From Lepturacanthus savala (lineage: Eukaryota; Chordata; Actinopteri; Scombriformes; Trichiuridae): a stretch of DNA of 64,000 nucleotides. Below are positions 23,546 to 33,600 of this stretch, one piece after another. Numbering within the stretch: position 1 is the first letter of the stretch; every line of letters begins with the position of its first letter. The DNA lies in NCBI GenBank assembly GCA_030544235.1, contig CM060471.1, positions 1,638,848 through 1,702,847 on the forward strand. The letters run 5' to 3'. The notes under the pieces were generated by a model. That model was not told the DNA's origin. It worked only from the letters and a program-made list of their open reading frames with translations, and made no database searches. The position numbers and the translations under genes were made by a program.

Positions 23546-23549
23546 AGAG

Positions 23550-25410
23550 GAGACAACAGAGAAACACAAAAAAAGAGGCCAAAGCTAAACCTCGGCAGTA
23601 CAATGAAAACTACATTTTGTATGGCTTCACCACATCTACATTTTCGGGAACAACTGCAGCTTCAATGTTTGCAGCGACACCAGAGCACCAAGCGTCCTGC
23701 AAAAGTAGGGAAAACTGAAGAGTACTATGAATGAAAGCTATCAGAATTTAAGTCAGGTCAGATTCAGAATACAATGATGAAAGCCACAAATGTATCTAGC
23801 AAAGCCCTGGAGACGTCTTATGCTGTATTGCTGCTTGTGGCACAAACAAAAAATCCTCACACAAATGTTGAACTAATTCTCCCTGCAGCGACTCGTATGG
23901 CTGAAATTATGATGGACAAAAAAGCAGCCGAGACATTCAAAGAAGTTCGCCTGTCAAACAACACCCTGGCCCATTGGATTGATGATATGGCTCTTGAGAT
24001 AAGATAAGTCATTGACAAAATCAAACAAGCCGGTCAGTTCACTTTGCAGCTGGATAAAATGACAGATGAGTGGAGAAGCGCAGCTCCTGGACTTCATTAT
24101 AAGGATGTGTAGGACATAAACAAGCATGTTTTGTTTTGCAAAAGACAGCCAGGAAAGACAACCAGGGAAAATATGTTCCAGGTTATTGACAGTTTTTTCA
24201 AAGAACACAATAATGTGCAGTCACATCTGTACTGATGGTGCGGCTGCAATGACAGGTAGAGTGAAGGGACTGTTGGGACAAGTAAAAAAGGTAAACCCAA
24301 TGTAAAATGGATGCATTGTATTATTTATCAGGAAGCTCTGGCTAGTAAGAGAATGAGCCCTGATCTAAATGCTGTTATGGATGATGCTGTGAAGATGATA
24401 AACTTCATCCAATCCCGGCCACTGAATCACAGACTTTTCGAAGCTCTTTGCCACAAGAGCAGTGTGCAACACAACCAGCTTCTGTGGAAGGGTTCACAAA
24501 AAAGCTCAATCTGTGTGCTCAATCAAAGGAAATGTGAGGAGGGCGATGTGACCCATTTCTTAATGCACACCTTGCCACTACTGATGTCACCAGGGCTCCA
24601 ATGGGGAACTGCAATGGTGAATCTACCCAAACTCAATTCAGAATTTAACCAGTACTTTCAGGATATTGACAAAAAGTCAGAAAGCCTGGATTGGGTGAGG
24701 GACCCATTCACTGCAGCCAGCTGAGCGCAGCAACAAGCTTCCTGCAAGGCTGCAGGAGCAGCTGCTGGAGGTGTCTTCTGACTGGGGCCTGAAAATGACA
24801 CACAGAGAAAAGACATTAACAGAGGTTTAGTGTAATGTGGAGAAGGGATATCCTGAATTAGGAAAACATGCACTGATTGAACTTTTACCTTTTGGATCAA
24901 CATATATGTGTGAGGTGACATTCTCAGCTAGAAAGCTCGAGTTTCTCACTAAAGACCAGATTATACTACAGTTGTGAGTATTTTGGTTTTGTTTCAGATA
25001 TTAACAATAAAGCTTCCTGTTTATGGAGGACACTCCACTTTTGTGATGAATGTTATGAGTTATGTTAATGTATTCTTTAAAAAGAGAGAGAAATGTTACT
25101 TGTTAGTTATATATAACAAAAGAAGGTTATTTTGATTTAGTATTTATACTATTTTGGTAACTTATGTTTCAAGAAAACATATTTTTTATATTGAATTAAG
25201 TTTAGGTTAAAAACAAAATAGAGAGAGAAAGCCTGAGATTTTTATGTTCATGTAAAGGAGATGAAATAAAATGATTTTCATGTAATAATCACTGTGTTAT
25301 GCTCTACATTTGGAGAATCATCAATTGTCATATGTGTGAGGGGGTACTCATGGTGTGACAAGAAGGCTTAGGGGGTACTCAAGCCAAAAAAGTTTGGGAA
25401 ACACTGCTTT
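23550..25410 (+). pseudogene. Decayed hAT transposase (ZBED5/SCAND3-like) with 3' terminal repeat
   Basis: Translation in broken frames follows the hAT/ZBED5-like transposase order: LETSYAVLLLVAQTKNPHT, LSNNTLAHWIDDMA, FTLQLDKMTDEWR, then NVKWMHCIIYQEALASKRMS and MVNLPKLNSEF. Stops and frameshifts occur at several points. Near 25390-25409 the string aagtttgggaaacactg matches the inverted CAGTG-type hAT end. No matching left end was found. It is not a host gene. Confidence 0.7.
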
Positions 25411-25701
25411 ACAAACCTGACAATGTGGCTGCAAAATCTAAAGCAGAAAAAAGATGAAGACTCAAAGATTCATCGGAACTATTTTGAAGCATCTAAAAAT
25501 ATTTCTGTTGGTTTCTTGCAGCTCATCAATTTGTTTCAGAAATCACCAGCAAGTGTGGGAACAGTGTAACTGCTGAAGCCAACAAATGACTAAAACACTG
25601 TAAATCAAATGTAGATCTGTTGTTGAAGTGAAACATTTGACATTCACTTCCAATCTATATTTAACCAGCAGCTGAGTGTCTGTGTCTGAACTTTCACTTG
25701 G

Positions 25702-25732
25702 GAGACTCAGTCCAACCAGTCAGACTGCATAC
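25702..25732 (+). repeat. 31-bp leader/promoter motif, copy 1
   Basis: The string gagactcagtccaaccagtc followed by agactgcatac recurs with one mismatch at 26327-26357. Each copy is preceded by TTTCACTT or AACTTTAA-like sequence. The spacing suggests a duplicated transcription-start region upstream of the NLR gene. Confidence 0.6.
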
Positions 25733-25759
25733 TGCACATTAGTGAAAAAATTTACTAGT

Positions 25760-25870
25760 GAAGAGATGAAGTTATGACAACAGCCTGCACATGGAAACAG
25801 TCTGCCACACACAGACCTGCTGGAGACTCAACAGAGCTGCAGAGTGATGAAGTTCATGAGAGAAAGTTCA
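25760..25870 (+). other. Probable 5' leader exon of the NLR gene, with upstream ORF
   Basis: The sequence ends in a strong donor (gttca|gtaagtgg, exon end 25870). It contains an ATG at 25847-25849 that stays open to the donor. If joined to the acceptor at 30512, this ATG reads M-K-F-M-R-E-S-S-T-D and stops, so it would be a 10-codon upstream ORF ahead of the main ATG at 30532. The joining is inferred from position and splice sites, not proven. Confidence 0.45.
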
Positions 25871-26326
25871 GTAAGTGGAGTGTGATTTATGGTTTTCTCT
25901 GGTTGGGGGGAAGTGAATGTAATTATTTCATCTGGAGAATCTCAGATGATTGAATGTGTTGTTGGACTTTCTTTAACCGTTTTTAAGCTGTCGTCATCTG
26001 ATAAACTTCTTCCACAGAAGAGGAAAGATGTCTATTCATCACATTCATGCTTCACATTCTTTAGTTTTTGTGTTCAGATGTGTGAGTTATTGATTAGAGG
26101 TGATTTTTCTGATCTGTGTCCTGTAACAGAGGATAAAGTGAGGAAATAACTTTACAAATGTTCTAAAAATATGCTGTTGCAGTTTGTTCACAAATTTGTT
26201 TTTTTAAATCTTTTTTTAATCCAACTTTCTCTTCAGAAACTCATGATGACTGACACTTTTGCTTTTTGGTTTATTGAGTGTTTGTGTTTCAATCACTTTA
26301 ACTTCAACATCTCAACTTTAAGCTGA

Positions 26327-26357
26327 GAGACTCAGCCCAACCAGTCAGACTGCATAC
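26327..26357 (+). repeat. 31-bp leader/promoter motif, copy 2, followed by (CA)n
   Basis: It matches copy 1 at 25702-25732 with one mismatch and runs directly into a (CA)n tract at 26358-26392. No good donor was seen soon after, so it may be an inactive duplicate promoter. Confidence 0.6.
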
Positions 26358-26388
<31 letters not shown>

Positions 26389-26765
26389 ACACCTCTCTGT
26401 AAAGGACTTCGATAATGAAGGGATAAATGTGTAGCAGCAGCAGATATGTGGAACTGCATGTTTGTCTGCAGATTCCTTTCATATAGTGAAGTTGTTCAGG
26501 AATCTGACTGTTCTCTGTGAACATGTTTTAATGATTGAAATGGCCTTTTGGAATAAATGTAGTTCCAGGTTCCTTAAAAACATCCTGAAACACTTTGGTA
26601 ATTATTCAGGTTACTGCATGTTTAAACATATAATTAGTTCTATTGTCAAACATTCATCAGTTGTTGTTGTTTTTCTCTGGCTTATTTCAAAGCTAATGAC
26701 TTGATCTATCAAATTAAATGATCACATACAATTTAAACAAGTAAAACATACTACACAATGTGTCT

Positions 26766-26812
26766 TTTACTTTTACTCAAAAAAAAAAAAAATTTTGAGT
26801 AAAAGTAAAAAA
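26766..26812. repeat. Perfect 18-bp inverted repeat around an A-run
   Basis: ttttacttttactcaaaa pairs perfectly with ttttgagtaaaagtaaaa across a short A run, giving a snap-back hairpin. It resembles the core of a common fish palindromic MITE. The surrounding 26400-27180 holds nothing else recognisable. Confidence 0.75.
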
Positions 26813-27257
26813 GTAAAATATTTGTAGTACAGTATCTTTCATCAGACAATTATCACTTTTGAATACTTTTACATCAACATGGATCAAAATCATTTTTCCC
26901 TTCCTGTAAAACAGTTTAAATGTTTGATGACTCATCCTTCATCCAGGGGTGTTCTTCAATAATTAGTTTCATGGAAAATATGTCACCAGACTTTAAATTC
27001 TGTTTCATGAGATCTTTAATGTTTGGGGGCAAATGCAGGTTACATGTTTTATAAAAGGTCTTTAGAAATCAAATCAATCATCAAAGAATGTCAGCCAGAG
27101 AATGAAGGGTATAAATGCCTCTTCTAAAAGAGTTTAATTCATTATTCACTAATTCATTAATTGCTTCTGCTGCTGCTCAGACAGGTCATTCTTGAAAATG
27201 AGACCCTGGGTCTCAATGAGATACGTACCTGTATAAAGGTTAAATAAATAAATAAAG

Positions 27258-27630
27258 TGGGCGACACAGTGGAGCAGGGGTTAGCGCTGTTGCGTCACAG
27301 CAAGAAGGTCGCAGGTTCAAGACCTCCTTGGTCCTGGGTCTGGGACCTTTCTGTGTGGAGTTTGCATGTTCTCCCCGTGTCTGCGTGGGTTTTCACCGGG
27401 TACTCCGGCTTCCTCCCACAGTCCAAACACATGCTGAGGTTAATTGGAGACTCTAAATTGCCCATAGATGTGAGTGTGTGAGTGAATGGTGTGTGTGCCC
27501 CACGATTGGCTGGCGACCATCTGGGGTGTATCCCTGCCTCTCGCCGTAACACGCTGGGATAGGCTCCAGCAGACCCCTGCGACCCTAATGAGGAATAAGC
27601 AGGTATAGAAAATGACTGACTGACTGACTG
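27258..27630 (+). mobile_element. tRNA-derived SINE, best full-length copy
   Basis: The head gggcgacacagtggagcagg carries an A-box-like block, and the string ggttcaagacc fits the pol III B-box GGTTCRANNCC. After the body with gactgtgggagg-type sequence (reverse sense) and ctctaaattgcccata, the 3' end is ccctaatgaggaataagcag with a (TGAC)n tail at 27613-27630. Preceding it at 27180-27256 is the 3' tail of another retroelement (gagaccctgggtctcaatga). It serves as reference for the ten other copies. Confidence 0.92.
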
Positions 27631-27691
27631 CTGTTGCGTCTCCAATCTGCTGCAGTTTGTTACATGACGTCCTTTCTACAGGACACTGATC

Positions 27692-27703
27692 AGTTTCAGT
27701 TTC
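27692..27703 (-). promoter_or_regulatory. ISRE/IRF-type site upstream of the NLR coding exons
   Basis: On the minus strand the 12-mer is GAAACTGAAACT, which fits the interferon-stimulated response element GAAANNGAAACT exactly. It lies 2.8 kb before the first NLR coding exon, in unique sequence next to a SINE. Whether it works as promoter or intronic enhancer is unknown. Confidence 0.45.
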
Positions 27704-28375
27704 AGTCCTCACTTTCAGCTCCTCAGTGAGTGTGAATCTTCCTCCAGCATCATATCAGCTTCATGACTCCATCTAGTGATGATAGAAGCAGCAGCAGCTG
27801 ATGCAGCTTTTCTCTGCTGCAGAAATAACAGCTGATAGTTGGGACCTGACAGGTGTTGTTTCACCGATAAAAGTGATAATTAGTGTCTTGCATTACTTGC
27901 TCAGATGACATTGGCTATAGAAAAGAATCAATCATTTACTGCAATAATTATTTATTTATTAAAATTAGAGCTTAATAATTAAGTTCTAGAGTTGGGGCAC
28001 CACCTCTTGGATGAGAGGAAAAGAGTCAATTCTCTGATTCAGTCTCAAAAATTATACTCAACTATCAATTTGGATGCCTGATTAACAATTAATTCAATAA
28101 TATAAACCAGGATCATCTTAATAATAGTTAGTAAGCATTGAAGGATTTGCAGTTCTTAATAAGAGCTTGGCACATTTCATTATTGTACAGTGTTAAAGAT
28201 GCAACATGTATTAGTCAAAAGCATTTATTCATAAAAAAAAAAACAAAAACAACAGTAAAAACACAAAATAAATAAACTAAATGGTTCTATATACACGTGA
28301 ATGTGTGTGGGTATATGTCATGGGTGTGTGAGTGTGTGTGTGTGTGTGTGTTTGTGGAGGTTTGAAACAACTACA

Positions 28376-28387
28376 AAGATGGCCGCC
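28376..28387 (+). promoter_or_regulatory. YY1-like motif AAGATGGCCGCC
   Basis: This is a good match to the YY1 core seen just downstream of many vertebrate starts. It sits after a (TG)n tract (28330-28350). No linked exon was identified. A similar motif is at 1515-1525. Confidence 0.25.
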
Positions 28388-28644
28388 CGTGGTGGCTATT
28401 CTTTGTCCTCAGACTCCTTGTCTGTAGAGAAAAAGGCATCAGGGCCGATTGACCATGTAAATGTATGTCTGTCTGTATGTGTGTGTCTGTCTAGGCTTAA
28501 CCAGACTTGTCACATGTATCACCTCTGTGGGCACAACACAGGAGACATGATGGAAACATGGTGTGTGTTTTCTCTCCAGGTGAAGCTATAAAGTGTGTAT
28601 GACTAATGTGATTCAGCAGCATGACAGTATGAAGACAGAGAGCA

Positions 28645-28678
28645 GGGGCTATATAAATAAAATTGACTTGATTTGACT
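28645..28678 (+). mobile_element. L2-type LINE 3' tail fragment
   Basis: The string gggctatataaataaaattg is identical to the 3' end of the L2 copy at 61430-62880. Only the tail is left. Confidence 0.6.
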
Positions 28679-29079
28679 AGTAAAGCTGCCACACTATACC
28701 AATTCCTCCTTGTGTAAAGATGGCACTGGTGTTGTTGGCGACCCACTCCAGTATTTTCTGACAACAGGTTCCAGAGTGGGAAGCTCAATTTGCTGCTACA
28801 GGTGACATCTCTGTATTACATGGCCAGAAGTAGGCGCTAACAGTTTCTCCATTCCAATTGTGCCTTCTGTGATTGTAAAAGGTTTTCTATCTACCCTGGA
28901 ACTTGTGTCTCTTTAGGGGGTTTTGTGAAATAAATCCAAATGGGTAAATACAATATTGGCTGTTTTATTTTCAGATTTTATAATATATTGATCATATTTT
29001 GCCAATAGCATTGTCACTAATGGACATATTTGTTTCCAATGATGCTTTGTGGGAACATTTTGACCAATCAGAGACTGAA

Positions 29080-30180
29080 CTAGCATTGAATTCTAAACTC
29101 AACAGGAAGCCAATGAAGGGCTTGGAGTATGGGGCTGATGTGCTCTCTTCTATTAGTTCCTGTTAGTAAACAAGCTGCTGTGTTTTGAACCAGCTGGAAA
29201 CTTTTTAGGGAACTTTTAGGACATGCTATGAGTAGGGAGTTACAGTAATCTAGTCTAGATGTAACAAATGCATGGATTAGTTTTTCAGCGTCATTTTTAG
29301 ATAAGATATTTCTAATTTTGGCTATGTTACGTATGTTAAAGAAGGCTGTTCTACAGGCTTGATTAATATGAGTTTGAATGATGCTCAAATAAAACTAGGT
29401 TTTTAACTGTGGCGCTGGAGGCTATCCTCACATTATCCAGAGTGACTATCTGCTCAGATAGGGACTCTCTAACACTTTTAGGGCCTAATATAATAACTTC
29501 TGTTTTATCAGGGTTGAGTAACAGATGATTAATGGACATCCAGGTCTTTATGTCTCTAACACAGGCGCTTAGTTTATGTACTAGCTTTATCTGATCGGGT
29601 TTAATTGATAAGTATAGCTGTCGTCATGGAAATTAATGCCATGTTTTCTAATAAAATTACCCAAGAGCAGCATATATAGAGTAAACAAAATGGGCCCAAG
29701 GACCGACCCTTGTGGGACACCATAAGTGACTATTGAGTATGATGATGATTACTGGTTAACGCTAACAAACTGGAACCTATTAGATAAATAGGAGGGTGGA
29801 TCCTCTAATGCAGGGGTGTCAAACTGCAATCCAGAAGGGCCGGTGTGGGTGCAGGTTTTTGTTCCAACCAAGCAGTAACACACCTGATTCTACTAATCAA
29901 CCACTAGAGCCCTTGATGAGGACCTTCATTAGTAGGTGTGTCAGGTGTGTGACTCCTTGGTTGGAACAAAATCTGCACCCACACCGGCCCTTCTGGATTG
30001 CAGTTTGACACATGTGCTCTAATGCCTATGTCCTGTTCAAATCTCTGCAGTAAGATGCTATGGTCCATTGTGTCAAAAGCAGCACTTAAATCCAGCAGGA
30101 CCAGGATCAAGCCCAGTCTATCATCAGCAGCTAACAAGTCATCAGTGACCTTGACTAGTGCAGTTGTTACCATAGGCTGC
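29080..30180 (-). mobile_element. L2-type LINE fragment (minus), interrupted by a MITE
   Basis: Read on the minus strand, 30173-30050 gives an RT motif A region (LILVLLDLSAAFDTMDH). After the MITE at 29811-30016 the element continues with degraded RT, and 29388-29083 gives a C-terminal part (HINQACRTAFFNIRNIAKI, SRLDYCNSLLIACP). It is closely related to the copy at 61430-62880. It lacks the LINE 3' end, which is unusual for simple 5' truncation. Confidence 0.8.
29811..30016. mobile_element. Palindromic hAT MITE with 8-bp target-site duplication
   Basis: It begins CAGGGGTGTCAAACTGCAAT, and the right end is the same sequence inverted with a few changes, so long arms of about 75 bp face each other. 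The octamer CTCTAATG flanks it at 29803-29810 and 30017-30024. An 8-bp duplication is diagnostic of hAT. It sits inside the L2 copy and so is younger. Confidence 0.88.
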
Positions 30181-30512
30181 GTTCCTTTTTTTCATTCAAG
30201 GAGTGATGAAATGAGATTTCCAAAAACCCCTCTATAAAAATATTGGATCTAATGTGTCAACAAAAGTAAACAAAAACTTTGAATATGCCTTTTTTTTTTA
30301 AATTGTATAATGCATAATTTCCATATTTAACAGCAAATTCCAGAATAAATTGAACACTTTTTTTTGTCTCAATATGAGTTATTACGCAAGTTTTGTGGGG
30401 ATATCTACTGTTTAAATATGTTATCCTTTTCACCTAAGGTGGAGGGGCAAAATGACCATGCTGCTCCTGTTGCTTTCTAATCTCATTGTCAGTGTTATTG
30501 TTTTACTCTTAG

Positions 30513-30662
30513 ACCGACTAAAGTCCACAATATGGAGGTTGGTGTGAAGGAAGGAGACAACAGAGCAGACTCTCCAGCATCCAGCTGTGAGTCTATGAAC
30601 ACTGACCGGTCCATGGAGCCTCCTCCAAAATTCAGTAATGAACCTGGACCCTCAGACACAAA
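30513..30662 (+). CDS. NLR exon 2: start codon and first N-terminal repeat
   Basis: The ATG at 30532 opens the main frame. The exon ends with [18 protein letters not shown] (last codon split aa|a), a segment typical of the N-terminal repeated exons of fish NLRC3-like genes. The donor is GTAAGA. Confidence 0.85.
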
Positions 30663-33600
30663 GTAAGAGATTCTGCTGTAAACCAAATATTTACTGCCTC
30701 AATTAAACTGAGACCAGCTTACTTAAAATTAAGCCTTAAAGGGATAGTTGTGTATTTTTCACATGACTCTGTATATCATCCCTATCATCAGTGTCGGACA
30801 CTCACACTGATTTACCCCTGACAGTATCCTGTGAGCAGAGTTCTGGTCCGGTTCTGGTCAAAACCAAAGTAGTCCGGCAGGTTTCCTGGGACACTAAAAT
30901 AAAACGTCTTTCTTCTCATACAGCATGTGTTCAAAAGATTGATTTATATGCTTATATCCTCTCCTGGAGCTGCCACCTTATCGCGGTGGAGGGGTTTGCG
31001 TGTTCCAATGATCCCAGGAGCTATGTTGTCGGGGGCTTATGCCCCTGGTAGGGTCACCCATGGCAATCAGGTCCTGGGGGAGGGACCAGACGAAGAGCGG
31101 CTCAAAACCCTCAGATGACGAAGAAGAACATTGGGCCAGCGTTAACCCTGCCCGGGTGTGGGTTACCGGGGCCCCCCTCTGGAACCAGGCCTGGGGGAGG
31201 GGCTCGGGTGCGAGCGCCTGGTGGCCGGGCCTTTGCCCACGGGGCCCGGCCGGCGTGGGCCCCCCTCCCCATGGACTCACCACCTGTGGGGGGGGCCACA
31301 GGGGGGCGATGCGGAGAGAGTTGGGCGGCAGTCGGAGGTGGGGACCCTGGCGGTCCGACCCCCAGCTGCAGAAACTGGCTCTGGGGACGTGGAACGTCAC
31401 CTCTCTGGCGGGGAAGGAGCCTGAGCTGGTGCGCGAGGTTGAGAGGTACCGACTAAATATAGTCGGGCTCGCCTCGACGCACAGTGTGGGCTCCGGAACC
31501 AGTTTCCTCGAGAGGGGTTGGATTCTCTACCACTCTGGAGTTGCCCCCGGTGAGAGGCGCAGAGCTGGGGTGGGAATGCTTGTTTCCCCCCAGCTCGGTG
31601 CCTGTACATTGGGGTTCGCCCCGGCGGACGAGAGGGTAGCCTCCCTCCGCCTTCGGGTGGGGGGACGGGTCCTGACTGTGGTTTGTGCCTATGCGCCGAA
31701 TGACAGTTCAGAGTACCCACCCTTCTTGGAGTCCTTGGATAGGGTGCTGGAGGGCGCCCCTTCTGGGGACTCCCTCGTCCTCCTGGGGGACTTCAATGCT
31801 CACGTGGGCAATGACAGTGTGACCTGGAGAGGCGTGATTGGGAGGAACGGCCCCCCTGATCTGGACCCGAATGGTGTTTCGTTGTTGGACTTCTGTGCTT
31901 GTCATGGATTGTCCATAACGAACACCATGTTCAGGCATAGGGGTGTCCATATGTGCACTTGGCACCAGGACACCCTTGGCCGCAGTTCGATGATCGATTT
32001 TGTTGTCGTGTCGTCGGACTTGCGGCCTCATGTCCTGGACACTCGGGTGAAGAGAGGGGCGGAGCTGTCAACTGATCACCACCTGGTAGTGAGTTGGCTC
32101 CGATGGTGGGGGAAGAGGCCGGTCAGACCTGGCAGACTCAAACATTCTGTGAGGGTTTGCTGGGAACGTCTGGACGAATCTCCTGTCAGAATGAGCTTCA
32201 TCTCGCACCTCCGGGAGAGTTTCACCCACGTCCCGGGGGAGGTGGGGGACATTGAGTCCTAGTGGACCTTGTTCCACGCCTCTATTGTTGAGGCGGCTGA
32301 TCGGAGCTGTGGCCGTAAGGTTGTCGGTGCCTGTCGTGGCGGCAATCCCCGAACCTGCTGGTGGACACCGGCGCTAAGGGATGCCGTCAAGCTGTAGGAC
32401 GCCAAGAAGGAGTCCTACAGAACCTTCTTGGCCTGTGGGTCTCCTGAAGCAGCGTGCTAAGCGGATCGCAGCCTCGGTGGTCGCCGAGGCAAAAACTCAG
32501 GCGTGGGAGGAGTTCGGTGAAGCCATGGAGAAAGACTTTCGAACGGCTTCGAGGAAGTTCTGGACCACCATTCGGCGTCTCAGGAGGGGAAAGCGGTGCA
32601 CCGTTGACACTGTGTTCAGTGGGGACGGGGTGCTGCTGACTTCGACTCGGGACGTCCTGGATTGGTGGGGGGAATACTTCAAAGACCTCCTCAATCCCAC
32701 CAGCACGTCTTCTGTTGAAGAGGCAGAATCTGGGGGACCAGTGGTGGACTCGCCTATCTCCGGGGCTGAGATCGCCGAGGTAGTCAAAAAGCTCCTCGGC
32801 GGCAAGGCCCCGGGGGTGGATGAGATTCGCCCTGAGTTCCTCAAGGCTCTGGATGTTGTCGGGCTGTCTTGGTTGACACGTCTCTGCAACATCGCATGGA
32901 CATCGGGGGCGGTGCCTCTGGATTGGCAGACTGGGGTGGTGGTTCCCCTTTATAAAAAGGGGGACCAGAGGGTGTGCCGTGACCTTCAGCTCTCACTGGA
33001 GCAGTTCGCAGCCGAGTGTGAAGCGGCTGGGATGAAAATCCGCACCTCCAAATCAGAGGCCATGGTTCTGGACCGGAAAAGGGTGGAGTGTCGACTCCAG
33101 GTCGGGGATGAGATCCTGCCTCAAGTGGAGGAGTTCAAGTATCTCGGGGTCTTGTTCACGAGTGGGGGGAGGATGGAGCGGGAGATTGACCGGCGGATCG
33201 GTGCGGCGTCTGCAGTGATGCGGGCCCTGCATCGGTCCGTCGTGGCGAAGCTCCTGATTTACCAGTCAATCTACGTTCCTACCCTCACCTATGGTCACGA
33301 GCTTTGGGTAGTGACTGAAAGAACGAGATCGCGAATACAAGCGGCCGAAATGGGTTTCCTTCCCCGGGTGGCTGGGCTCTCCCTTAGAGATAGGGTGAGA
33401 AGCTCGGTCATCCGCGAGGAGCTCAGAGTAGAACCGCTGCTCCTCCACATTGAGAGGAGCCAGTTGAGGTGGCTCGGGCATCTAGTGAGGATGCCTCCTG
33501 GACGCCTCCCTGGGGAGGTGTTCCGGGCACGTCCCTCCGGGCGGCGGCCCCGGGGAAGACCCAGGACACGCTGGAGAGACATAGTCTCTCGGCTGGTCTG

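Noticed and set aside
23774..24724. Domesticated ZBED-type host gene
   Set aside because: Frame breaks and stops occur between all conserved blocks and a hAT-like end lies downstream, so it is a dead transposon.
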